Assembly: GCA_002415855.1 (NCBI GenBank)
Contig: DIAS01000009.1
Span: 1 to 64,000 of the forward strand
Origin: Bacteroidales bacterium UBA5072
GTDB taxonomy: Bacteria; Bacteroidota; Bacteroidia; Bacteroidales; UBA10428
Length of the DNA stretch: 64,000 nucleotides
Reading direction: 5' to 3'
Shown: piece by piece, positions 8,775 through 16,826 of the stretch
Position numbering within the stretch: the first letter of the stretch is position 1
Layout: each line of letters begins with the position of its first letter
Program-made: the position numbers and the translations under genes
Notes under the pieces: generated by a model
The model's input: the letters and a program-made list of their open reading frames with translations, nothing else
The model's database searches: none
What the model was told of the DNA's origin: nothing

Positions 8775-10003
8775 TTGCGGTGCTTTTCGGCATGCTTTTC
8801 AACCTCCCTGAAAACTCTCAGGAAGTTACCTCCCCATATTTTTGCAATTTCCCTTTTGGAATAACCTCGTTTCACCAGTTCTGCCGTAATTTTAGGAAAA
8901 TCAGCCACATCGACACAATCAGCGAGACCGCCGCCACCATCAAAATCGCTACCGATCCCCACATGGTCAATACCGGCCAGTCTTACAACATAATCAATGT
9001 GATCAACGGCCTGGGCAATGGTAGGCAGAAAGGGAGGATATTGCAGATCGATTGAATCCCATTCACGCCACGCCGCTTTGCGCTCGTCGTCATTCCTGTA
9101 ATTCCAGTTGTTGTATTTGATCCTGAGTTCTTCAACCTTCCGGTAATTTTCAGAAGTTGTATCCTCTGGTACGATATACGAGCCCAGGATGCAGATCTGT
9201 ATGACACCTCCGTTTTCAGCCAATGCTTTTATCATTTCATCGCTCAGGTTTCGGGGATGGTCACACAGCGTTCGCACACTGGAATGCGAAGCAATTACAG
9301 GTGCTTTGGAAATATTCAGAACATCATAGAAGGATGAATCTGAAATATGCGACACATCCACGATCATGCCCAAACGGTTCATTTCACTTACCACTTCCCG
9401 GCCAAAACTGCTCAGGCCATTGTATTCCGCACCCTTTTTATCGGTCGAGGAGTCACATATGTCGTTGTTGGCGGTATGGCAGAGTGTAATATACCGCACC
9501 CCCCTGTCATAGAACTCCTTTACTCTTGCGATGTCTTTAGCAAGCGGGAAACCATTTTCAATCCCAAGACAGATCGCGGTCTTGTCAAGTTTTGATATGG
9601 TAATGATGTCATTTGCACCGGTAGCAATGGCAACGGTCAGACTGTTCCGCTGCACGGAGGCTAAAGTGGAATCGAGCATACGATTGGCCAGCTGGTAGGC
9701 ATGATCATAATTGGCAGGAATTCTTTCATGCTGACTTGTGAAAAGTGCAAAAAACACAGCATCCACATCACCTTCCCGTAACCTGGGAAAATCAACCTTC
9801 GATACACCGGATACATGTTTTTCGGCAAGGTTGAAATCACCGTTTACCAGTTTCATGGGAGTATCCGTATGGGTATCAATCACAAAGGCCTTGTGGTGGA
9901 TCTGTCTGATCCTTTCAGGTGTGGTCTGGGCAAAGGAGCACCTTACTGACACTGAAATAATCAGCAGGAATACCAGGGCTGCAGGAAGGTAAATTCGGTT
10001 CAT
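8771..10003 (-). CDS. Exported M19 (renal-dipeptidase-type) membrane dipeptidase
   Basis: A 410-residue zinc dipeptidase with a signal peptide (hydrophobic about 5-24, then FAQTTPERI). Metal ligands of the family are visible: HTDTP (HxD), the Glu in CLGIENGF, the His of DVSHISD, the His of ASHSSVR, and a C-terminal GIGSDFDGGGG. It probably cleaves dipeptides, including those with a D-residue from peptidoglycan turnover, in the periplasm. The ATG at 10003 is preferred over an upstream start at 10045, because it places the signal peptide at the N terminus. Confidence 0.92.
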   Translation of the reverse strand: MNRIYLPAALVFLLIISVSVRCSFAQTTPERIRQIHHKAFVIDTHTDTPMKLVNGDFNLAEKHVSGVSKVDFPRLREGDVDAVFFALFTSQHERIPANYDHAYQLANRMLDSTLASVQRNSLTVAIATGANDIITISKLDKTAICLGIENGFPLAKDIARVKEFYDRGVRYITLCHTANNDICDSSTDKKGAEYNGLSSFGREVVSEMNRLGMIVDVSHISDSSFYDVLNISKAPVIASHSSVRTLCDHPRNLSDEMIKALAENGGVIQICILGSYIVPEDTTSENYRKVEELRIKYNNWNYRNDDERKAAWREWDSIDLQYPPFLPTIAQAVDHIDYVVRLAGIDHVGIGSDFDGGGGLADCVDVADFPKITAELVKRGYSKREIAKIWGGNFLRVFREVEKHAEKHRN

Positions 10004-10128
10004 GAAGCTTACAATAGGTAAGGTTATAATATCCAAAGTAAACAATTTATCTTAAATACGGGCACTTATATTTTGAACTTTGACCTATATTAATTCGGAC
10101 TAAAAAAGACAACCAGTCAAAAAACCCT

Positions 10129-10136
10129 TATTTTTG
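10129..10136 (+). promoter_or_regulatory. Predicted -7 box for the OmpA-ABC locus
   Basis: TATTTTTG matches TAnnTTTG exactly, 42 bp before the ATG at 10179. No convincing -33 element is seen. Confidence 0.35.
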
Positions 10137-10178
10137 TAATAATTCTTTGGAACAATTACTTAGAAAAAAATCAAGGAG

Positions 10179-10886
10179 ATGTCGGATAAAGATAAAGGAT
10201 TCAATTTCAGACGGCTTTTCTTCAGGGACGCTGAAACCGGCGCCCAGCTAAAGCAGGATCAGAACACTAAACCGGCTGGCAAGGAACGCGGAGACGACTA
10301 TATCGCGAATTCAACTCCTCTGTCGCCTGTCGGAAACCAGGGTGATCAACCCCTCGTGGAGGATTTCGTTCAGCGCCTCCAGAATTTGATCAATCAGAAC
10401 AACCAGAGCGGTTTCGATTTTCTTGAATTCACTGAATCACTGTTTGAGGAAAAACAAAACCCGACCCCGGAAATCTATAAAACCGTCTTCAGGATCGCGC
10501 AAAAGATTGATAAAACGCTGACTCCTAAACGATTAGTTGACAGTGCTATGTTTTATAAAGATCTGGTGCAGCGGACTGCCGATACTGAAATAACCAAGGG
10601 AGAGTCTAAAAAGCAGGAATTGAAAGCTGAGAAAGACACTGAAAGAAACAATCTCGACAACAGCCTCAAAGATACACGAACAAAAATACAACAGCTTAGC
10701 CGGCAAATCCAGGATCTTCAGAACCAGGAAGTTGCCCTGAACAATCAACTCCTGGCAATCGATCAGAAATACGAGAACCAGTTTGCTGTTATTGAGAGAA
10801 AGATTGGCGCCATTCGCGATGCCAAAGAGCAGGTTATTGTGAGTATTGTTGATATTGAAGCCGGAATAAAATTAAACCTTTCTTAA
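10179..10886 (+). CDS. Cytoplasmic coiled-coil protein, first gene of the OmpA-ABC locus
   Basis: A 235-residue protein not recognised as a named family. There is no signal peptide or membrane span. Residues 1-60 are polar and probably disordered. About 60-135 is predicted helical (VEDFVQRLQNLINQ..., TPEIYKTVFRIAQKID). Residues about 145-225 are a long charged/Gln-rich coiled coil (heptads through LSRQIQDLQNQEVALNNQLL). It lies 14 bp before the membrane coiled-coil gene, and the whole run to 15429 is one strand with short gaps. It is probably a cytoplasmic partner or scaffold for the transporter; no catalytic motif was found. Confidence 0.75.
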   Translation: MSDKDKGFNFRRLFFRDAETGAQLKQDQNTKPAGKERGDDYIANSTPLSPVGNQGDQPLVEDFVQRLQNLINQNNQSGFDFLEFTESLFEEKQNPTPEIYKTVFRIAQKIDKTLTPKRLVDSAMFYKDLVQRTADTEITKGESKKQELKAEKDTERNNLDNSLKDTRTKIQQLSRQIQDLQNQEVALNNQLLAIDQKYENQFAVIERKIGAIRDAKEQVIVSIVDIEAGIKLNLS

Positions 10887-10900
10887 AATAAAAGAATGCT

Positions 10901-12022
10901 ATGCAAACAGAAACCAAAACTATTACCCAGCTGCCTATTATGAAGTATTTCGATGATGCCAAGCTGGTTGAAAAAGGTAAGGAGGCCATCGGAAAATGGC
11001 GCAGAGGTGAAAAGCCGATCGGTGCCATTATCGGATTAATTTTAATCGGGATTATTGGTTATGGAACTTTCAAATGGATAATTCCGGCAGTTTTTGGTGC
11101 CCTTAGCCAGGTTCTTGCTGTTATTGTCTCAGTTCTGGCTGTTATTCTGGTTATTTTTCTGTTACCTGCTATTTTCAAGCTTTTCCGCAGGATCGTCCGC
11201 TGGTTTCACAAAGCCATCATTCGCTGGAATCCATTTGATGAGCTTGAAGAGCAAAAACAAAAAATGTGGGAGACACACGACTCCTTCTTAAAACATAAAT
11301 CGAAAATAAAACAACTTCGTACGGATTTTGAGCAGATGTCAAATGATACCCGGAAAGTCGCCGAGAATTCCAAAGGAGAAGTTCAGCGGCAAACCAAAAA
11401 GGCGGGTGAGATCAAGGAGATGATGAACAAGCTGGTTACCGATAAAGGACAGGAAATAAAGGAGACTGATGAATATGTCGACCTGCAGCAGCAGTTTATC
11501 AATGCCACCTCGGCGGGTACCCGGGCAAATACAACCCTGGAGAAAAATATAGAATGGACTACCAAGTATGCGGCACGGTCAAATATTTTCGCCAATCTCG
11601 ACCGAAAACTGGCCATTGGTGCAACGCTGCTTGAGAATAAGATAAAGGATTTTGAAGAAAGTATAAGCATTATGAAAAAGGACTGGGAAATGGCAATGGC
11701 ATCCCGTGGTGCAACGGCTATCCTGAAGGAAATCCTTGGCCCGGGAGGACAGAACTGGAAACTGGAATATGCTCTTGAATTTGTTGCCGGACGTATTTCG
11801 GAAGATCTTGCTGTTACAGCTCAGAACCTGGAAGATCTGGATAGAAATACCACTGCCTTTAACTTCGACAGTGATGAAGCTTACGAAAAACTCCTCGATA
11901 TTGGCAACAAGCTGGATGCCGGACAGCTGGACATCCCGAATCCATCGAAAATCTCTAATCCCAACCATAAACTGACCCGCGAAGAAAAAAATTCAGCCGG
12001 TCCGCTTGGTGATATTTTTTAG
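10901..12022 (+). CDS. Two-span membrane protein with long cytoplasmic coiled coil
   Basis: A 373-residue protein of unrecognised family. Residues 1-38 are soluble. Two adjacent hydrophobic spans lie at about 43-62 (IGAIIGLILIGIIGYGTF) and 65-95 (ALSQVLAVIVSVLAVILV). A basic stretch follows (FRRIVRWFHKAIIRW), and then a long alpha-helical, coiled-coil-rich region (about 115-320). The topology resembles membrane-anchored helical adaptors rather than a transporter pore. Its position between a soluble coiled-coil gene and the substrate-binding/OmpA gene suggests the two coiled-coil proteins associate. Function unknown; a remote link to TelA/PspA-like helical proteins is possible but unproven. 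Confidence 0.75.
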   Translation: MQTETKTITQLPIMKYFDDAKLVEKGKEAIGKWRRGEKPIGAIIGLILIGIIGYGTFKWIIPAVFGALSQVLAVIVSVLAVILVIFLLPAIFKLFRRIVRWFHKAIIRWNPFDELEEQKQKMWETHDSFLKHKSKIKQLRTDFEQMSNDTRKVAENSKGEVQRQTKKAGEIKEMMNKLVTDKGQEIKETDEYVDLQQQFINATSAGTRANTTLEKNIEWTTKYAARSNIFANLDRKLAIGATLLENKIKDFEESISIMKKDWEMAMASRGATAILKEILGPGGQNWKLEYALEFVAGRISEDLAVTAQNLEDLDRNTTAFNFDSDEAYEKLLDIGNKLDAGQLDIPNPSKISNPNHKLTREEKNSAGPLGDIF

Positions 12023-12063
12023 ACCTGATATTCATACTACCCAATAACTAATTCTTGTGAAAA

Positions 12064-13617
12064 ATGGCAACTGATTATGAAAACAAACCTGGAAGATCAA
12101 TTCCGGGATTCCCCAAAAGCTGGACTTTTGGGTTTCAACTGATCATCCTCTTACTTATAATTGGTGCAATAGGAGCCGGTGTGTATTTTGGTTATCCTTA
12201 TCTGAATAAGGCATCCAAAGGCAACAAGGCGGACCTGCGTGCCGGATTCAATAATTTTGTTGGCTTTGCCCCGGGCATCAACATGAATGGTGGCGCTGCT
12301 CCTAACAAAAACTCAAGGATGTACAAAGAGTTTGGTCTCACATTCGAAGCAATAAGAATGGACGATATGCAAAAACTCAATGACGCTTTGAAAAATGGAG
12401 ACCTCGATTTTATTTTCACTACCACCGATATTTCCCCGATCGGAATGGATCGGAGCAGTGACCTTGCCAAAATGTCGGTTGTCCAGTTCTTGAAAATCGA
12501 TGATTCTCGCGGAGCCGATGTTTTTATAGTTGATGAATCGATAAATTCGGTTGCCGATCTCAAAGGTAAAAAAATTGCATGTGCTCTGGGTTGGCCAAGC
12601 AATACCCTGCTGCACGCCACACTCGAAGCCGGGGGCCTTACCGAAAAGGATGTCCAGATTTTGCCAATGGGGGACCCTTTTGCAGCCAAAACCGCATTTA
12701 CAACAGGAAATGCTGACGCAACCGTTGTCTGGTCACCCGACGATGAAGAATGTCTTAAATCAAGGGCTTCTAAAGTCCTGACAAGCACCGATCTGCTCCC
12801 GAATATCATCATGGACGGTTTTATCGCCCGGAAAGATGTGCTTGAAGAGAAGAAGGATCTTTTTGTTAAACTATCAAGGGCATGGCTCGTAGCCAATTCC
12901 GAAATGACGGATCCGGCTAAGATGGCCGAGGCTGCTCAAACCTATAAAGCCGCGTTTGAGGTACCCGACGATGTGAGCATTATCCTGGACGGGATGAAAA
13001 AAATCCATTTTGCCACCTATGGAGACAATGTGAACTTCTTTGGATTGAGCACTGATTATACCGGCATCACAGGACAGCAGCTTTATACAAAAATGGCCCG
13101 CGTTTACAAGACCGGTTATGGTAACAATTTAACCAACATCGTACCTTGGGCCGAAGCCTCCTATCCCGGTGTTATCCAGGCTATTAATGATCTGCAGGGC
13201 GATGCGCATGCTGCTGAAGGGCAGATACAGTTTGCAGCTCCAACGGCTGTTGATGAGAAATTGCCGGCAGTTGCCGTTAAACCAATCATTATAAACTTTG
13301 CAACTGGTTCATGGGCCCTTACTCCGGATATGAAAGATAAAATTGAAAACCAACTGGGACAATTGTCGGTTGAGTTTGCCGGCATGAAAGTCCGCATTGA
13401 AGGCAATACGGACAATGTTGGCAGTGCTCCTATGAACAGGGACCTTTCCTTTAAACGTGCCAAATCGGTTGCCGATTACCTGGTAAAAACCTACAATTTT
13501 GATCCAAACAGGTTTGTCATCGTTGGCAATGGACCTGATAAGCCGGTCGCCGACAATAATTCGGAGGAAGGCAGGGCTGCAAATCGCCGTACTGAATTTC
13601 AGCTGCTGGGAAAATAA
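12064..13617 (+). CDS. Membrane-anchored ABC substrate-binding domain fused to an OmpA peptidoglycan-binding domain
   Basis: A 517-residue fusion. Residues about 22-45 form a single membrane anchor (LIILLLIIGAIGAG). About 60-350 is a periplasmic type II substrate-binding fold of the NMT1/SsuA/NrtA kind (SVADLKGKKIACALGWPSNT, then TGNADATVVWSPD). After a linker, about 405-515 is an OmpA-like domain: NFATGSWALTPD, IEGNTDNVGS, LSFKRAKSVADYL, GRAANRRTEF. The normal SBP is a free or lipid-anchored protein. Here it is held in the inner membrane and also able to bind peptidoglycan. It is followed by the matching permease and ATPase. Domain calls are strong; substrate unknown. Confidence 0.9.
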   Translation: MATDYENKPGRSIPGFPKSWTFGFQLIILLLIIGAIGAGVYFGYPYLNKASKGNKADLRAGFNNFVGFAPGINMNGGAAPNKNSRMYKEFGLTFEAIRMDDMQKLNDALKNGDLDFIFTTTDISPIGMDRSSDLAKMSVVQFLKIDDSRGADVFIVDESINSVADLKGKKIACALGWPSNTLLHATLEAGGLTEKDVQILPMGDPFAAKTAFTTGNADATVVWSPDDEECLKSRASKVLTSTDLLPNIIMDGFIARKDVLEEKKDLFVKLSRAWLVANSEMTDPAKMAEAAQTYKAAFEVPDDVSIILDGMKKIHFATYGDNVNFFGLSTDYTGITGQQLYTKMARVYKTGYGNNLTNIVPWAEASYPGVIQAINDLQGDAHAAEGQIQFAAPTAVDEKLPAVAVKPIIINFATGSWALTPDMKDKIENQLGQLSVEFAGMKVRIEGNTDNVGSAPMNRDLSFKRAKSVADYLVKTYNFDPNRFVIVGNGPDKPVADNNSEEGRAANRRTEFQLLGK

Positions 13618-13637
13618 ATTTCTGAAATATCTTGCAG

Positions 13638-13670
13638 CAAAGGAGGATATTCTTTATCCTCCTTTGTTTT
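13638..13670 (+). terminator. Intra-locus hairpin with T run between SBP-OmpA and permease genes
   Basis: CAAAGGAGGATA (13638-13649) pairs perfectly with TATCCTCCTTTG (13655-13666) around TTCTT, followed by TTTTAT. It looks like an intrinsic terminator or attenuator that would lower permease/ATPase output relative to the SBP-OmpA gene. Confidence 0.75.
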
Positions 13671-13696
13671 ATAGTCAATAAGTAAATTGGTAATTT

Positions 13697-14509
13697 ATGG
13701 AATTATTTAAGAAGCTTTTTAGGTTTGCCGGTGAAGTTGATAAAAAAACCGCCCTGGCTTTGAATATCCTGGGATGGATCTTGCTGATCTTTTTCTGGTG
13801 GCTGGTTTCAGCGTTTGGCTGGATCAAACCCACCATCCTTCCATCGCCCATTGATGTGGTCAAATGCTTTAAGACCCTGTTTGTGGAGCGAAATCTTATC
13901 TTCAATACCGGGTACTCCATTTTCATTAATCTTGGTGGTTATTTACAGGCAATTGCAATTGCAATACCCCTGGGTTTGATGGTGGGACTGATTCCTTTTT
14001 TCAGACACCTTGTCAGCAAGCAGGTTGAGGCCATCCGTTTTACACCGCTTCCGGCAACGACCGGAATATTTATGGCCTTGTTCGGACTGGGCATGGGAGT
14101 AAAGGTTGAATTCCTTGCTTTCGGTATTTTTGTATACCTGCTTCCTGCCATTACCCAGCGAATAAAGGATATTGAAACCGATGATCATTTAAAAGCGTTG
14201 CAGCAAACCATGTGGACACTCAATGCCAGTCCGTGGATGACCCTGAAACATTTCTATATTCCATCGGTACTCAGCCGTTTCTCAATGGATGTGATCAACC
14301 TGGTAGCTGTGAGCTGGACATACATTGTCATTGCCGAAATGGTAAACGCACAGGGCGGATTAGGTTCAATGATTTATATGGCTACGTCACGCGGTTCGCA
14401 CGTTGATCAGCTTTATGCCGTACTGCTGCTGATCATTTTTATAGGTTTTGTACAGGACAAGCTGCTTAAGGTCCTCGATAAGAAACTCTTTAAATTTAAA
14501 TATGCCTGA
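13697..14509 (+). CDS. ABC transporter permease, SsuC/TauC/NrtB type
   Basis: A 270-residue inner-membrane permease with about six spans and the BPD_transp_1 fold. The cytoplasmic EAA-like coupling loop is visible as LNASPWMTLKHFYIPSVLSR (about 174-193), where the consensus Gly of 'GAS' is Asn. IKPTILPSPIDVV near 37-49 is typical of the nitrate/sulfonate/taurine group. Its gene sits 2 bp before the ATPase and 79 bp after the SBP-OmpA gene, across a terminator-like hairpin. The substrate cannot be deduced; this family carries sulfonates, nitrate, pyrimidine precursors and others. Confidence 0.9.
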   Translation: MELFKKLFRFAGEVDKKTALALNILGWILLIFFWWLVSAFGWIKPTILPSPIDVVKCFKTLFVERNLIFNTGYSIFINLGGYLQAIAIAIPLGLMVGLIPFFRHLVSKQVEAIRFTPLPATTGIFMALFGLGMGVKVEFLAFGIFVYLLPAITQRIKDIETDDHLKALQQTMWTLNASPWMTLKHFYIPSVLSRFSMDVINLVAVSWTYIVIAEMVNAQGGLGSMIYMATSRGSHVDQLYAVLLLIIFIGFVQDKLLKVLDKKLFKFKYA

Positions 14510-14511
14510 TC

Positions 14512-15429
14512 ATGAAGCGAAACATATTTCAAAAACAGGATGACAGTATAATGCCCGAACCTGCGGAAAAAACTGCAGAACCGGAGGCCAAAGTTGAAGC
14601 CGGTAGCGGGGCTGAAGCAGACCAGGCTCATTTTGGCCGGTCAGGAGACGTTATCAACCTGGTAAATATTAACCAGATTTATCATGAACAAATACCGGCC
14701 AATGTTGTGTTTAAGGATTTTAACCTGGATATCAAAGACATAAAGACCCAGGGACAATTTATTACCATCATGGGCAAGTCGGGTTGCGGAAAATCAACCT
14801 TGCTCCGGTATATTTCCGGGTTACAGGAACCAACATCGGGAGAGGTTTATATCTATGGGAAAAAACGTACGGACAAGGACAGGATTCCCATGGTTTTTCA
14901 GCAATATACTTCATTTGAATGGAAAACTGTTCTGCAAAATGTTGCACTCCCTTTGATATTGAAGGGGGTTCGCAAGGATGAGGCCAACGATAGGGCTATG
15001 GATATGATAAAGATTGTCGGATTGGCCGGACATGAGAACAAATGGGCTAAATATCCGACCCTGTCGGGCGGGCAGTTACAAAGGGTAGCCATTGCCCGTA
15101 ACCTCGTCGTGAATCCGCAAATCCTGCTTATGGACGAACCTTTTGGAGCCCTGGATACAGTTACCCGGAAACAAATCCAGGTTTTTCTCCGCTCCATATT
15201 TGAGAATGCCAGGATCGACCCTACTGTTATCTTTGTGACGCATTCTGAAAGCGAAGCTGTTTTCCTTTCAACCGACATATACATACTGGATTCAGGACCG
15301 GCGACCATAAGGCATCATTTTTCAATTGATCTGCCAAAGAATCGGGATGACTCTGTCAGGTATTCTACTGAGTTTACTGATTATGTTAACAAATTGGGCT
15401 CACTCCTGGAGGAGTTGAAGAAGGAATAA
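14512..15429 (+). CDS. ABC transporter ATPase, SsuB/TauB/NrtD type, with acidic N-terminal extension
   Basis: A 305-residue ATPase. Walker A GKSGCGKST is at 88-96, the Q-loop is in MVFQQYTSFEW, the signature is LSGGQLQR, Walker B is ILLMDEPFGALD, and the switch His is in FVTHSESEA. The first about 45 residues are an Ala/Glu/Pro-rich extension absent from ordinary SsuB-type ATPases and probably disordered. A roughly 10-residue insertion (IKDIKTQGQF) lies before the Walker A strand. It is translationally close to the permease. It energises the transporter; the extension could contact the coiled-coil partners (inference). Confidence 0.92.
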   Translation: MKRNIFQKQDDSIMPEPAEKTAEPEAKVEAGSGAEADQAHFGRSGDVINLVNINQIYHEQIPANVVFKDFNLDIKDIKTQGQFITIMGKSGCGKSTLLRYISGLQEPTSGEVYIYGKKRTDKDRIPMVFQQYTSFEWKTVLQNVALPLILKGVRKDEANDRAMDMIKIVGLAGHENKWAKYPTLSGGQLQRVAIARNLVVNPQILLMDEPFGALDTVTRKQIQVFLRSIFENARIDPTVIFVTHSESEAVFLSTDIYILDSGPATIRHHFSIDLPKNRDDSVRYSTEFTDYVNKLGSLLEELKKE

Positions 15430-15441
15430 ATAACAAGCTGA

Positions 15442-16242
15442 ATGATGACGGACAGCAATTTAATGCCGGTACTTTTCCTGGGTCATGGTAGTCCCATGAA
15501 CGCCATCGAAGACAATGAATTCTCAAGAGGATGGGCAGCCATCAGTCATTCCCTGCCAGATCCGAAAGCTATCCTGTGCATATCGGCGCACTGGGAAACC
15601 CGCGGAACACAAGTGACTGCCATGGAAATCCCCAGAACTATCCATGATTTTGGCGGATTTCCCCCTCAACTTTATGAAGTGCAGTACCCTGCACCGGGAA
15701 GCCCTGAACTGGCAAAGGAAACTGTTGCCACCATCACGGCTGCCGAAGTCGTATTAGATCAGCAGTGGGGACTGGACCACGGCTGCTGGAGTGTTATCAG
15801 ACACATGTATCCGAATGCCGATATTCCCGTGATCCAGATGAGCCTTGATCATTACCGTTCGCCGCTTCAACATTACGAGTTGGCAAAGGAGCTGTCAGTT
15901 TTCCGGAAGAAAGGGGTGCTGATCATCGGAAGCGGAAACATGGTGCATAATCTGGGCATGGTGGCCTGGGACAGGATGAATGAACCAGAATTCGGATACG
16001 ACTGGGCACTGGAAGCCGGCAGCATCATGAAGAAATATATCCTATCGGATGATCACCGGCAACTCATCAACTACCGGGAGCAGGGTGAGGCCTTCAGGAT
16101 GGCCGTCCCGACCCCCGAGCATTATCTGCCTTTGCTTTATGCTTTGGCCCTAAAGGGAAAGAATGATACGATCAGCTTTTTGAATGATAAAGCCGTCATG
16201 GGTTCACTGACCATGACGTCGATAGTGATAGGAAAGTACTAA
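15442..16242 (+). CDS. ygiD: LigB-type (class III extradiol) dioxygenase, YgiD/DODA family
   Basis: A 266-residue protein of the 4,5-DOPA-extradiol-dioxygenase-like family. The opening FLGHGSPMNAIED carries the first metal His. Further metal and catalytic His residues are seen in ISAHWETRGT, GLDHGCWSVIRHMYP and GSGNMVHNLG. The family opens catechol rings with non-haem Fe(II)/Zn(II); the physiological substrate in bacteria is mostly unknown. The gene follows the ABC ATPase by 12 bp and may be co-transcribed, but a functional link is not evident. Confidence 0.9.
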   Translation: MMTDSNLMPVLFLGHGSPMNAIEDNEFSRGWAAISHSLPDPKAILCISAHWETRGTQVTAMEIPRTIHDFGGFPPQLYEVQYPAPGSPELAKETVATITAAEVVLDQQWGLDHGCWSVIRHMYPNADIPVIQMSLDHYRSPLQHYELAKELSVFRKKGVLIIGSGNMVHNLGMVAWDRMNEPEFGYDWALEAGSIMKKYILSDDHRQLINYREQGEAFRMAVPTPEHYLPLLYALALKGKNDTISFLNDKAVMGSLTMTSIVIGKY

Positions 16243-16251
16243 CATAATTTC

Positions 16252-16785
16252 ATGGAAACATCCTTTCACAGTATAAAGCTTTGCACCGAAGCACACTTAC
16301 CGGAAATAACGGAAATTCTGAATGAGGCAATCCTGAACACAACGGCAATTTATGATTATAAACCACGTACCCTGGAAAGTATGAAAAACTGGTTTGCCGA
16401 GAAACAATCAGGAAATTATCCCGTAACTGGTATTTTTGACCACCGGGAAATGTTGTTGGTTTTCGCCACATATGGCCCCTTCAGAAACCGGCCGGCCTAC
16501 AAGTATTCTGCGGAGCATTCACTTTATGTACGGTTGGATATGCGCGGGAAGGGTCTGGGAAAAAGGTTGTTGAGGGAAATCATCAGGGCCGCTGAAATGC
16601 AGCAGTACCATGCTCTGATTGGTGGTATAGATGCTTCAAACAAAGTAAGTATCATGCTGCATGAGCACGAAGGATTTGTGCATTGCGGTACCATCAGACA
16701 GGCTGGCTATAAATTCGGCAGGTGGCTGGATCTGGCGTTTTATCAATTGCTCCTGAAAACACCGGTTGATCCGCAGGAAGAATAG
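16252..16785 (+). CDS. GNAT N-acetyltransferase, phosphinothricin/MnaT-like
   Basis: A 177-residue GNAT. The acetyl-CoA pyrophosphate loop is visible as LDMRGKGLGKRLL (about 94-106). The opening ATEAHLPEITEILN-type helix, TAIYDYKPRTLE and the later GFVHCGTIRQAGYKFGRWLDLAFYQ are diagnostic of the Pat/MnaT subgroup, which acetylates amino groups such as those of phosphinothricin, methionine sulfone or other amino-acid analogues. It starts 9 bp after the dioxygenase gene. The substrate is unknown. Confidence 0.88.
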   Translation: METSFHSIKLCTEAHLPEITEILNEAILNTTAIYDYKPRTLESMKNWFAEKQSGNYPVTGIFDHREMLLVFATYGPFRNRPAYKYSAEHSLYVRLDMRGKGLGKRLLREIIRAAEMQQYHALIGGIDASNKVSIMLHEHEGFVHCGTIRQAGYKFGRWLDLAFYQLLLKTPVDPQEE

Positions 16786-16826
16786 CAAAGAGATACTATC
16801 TTTACTCAATTTCAAGTACCAGCAGG

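Noticed and set aside
12198..12896. 232-codon minus-strand frame in the SBP-OmpA gene
   Set aside because: Opposite a clear substrate-binding domain; no motif, Ser/Ala-rich shadow.
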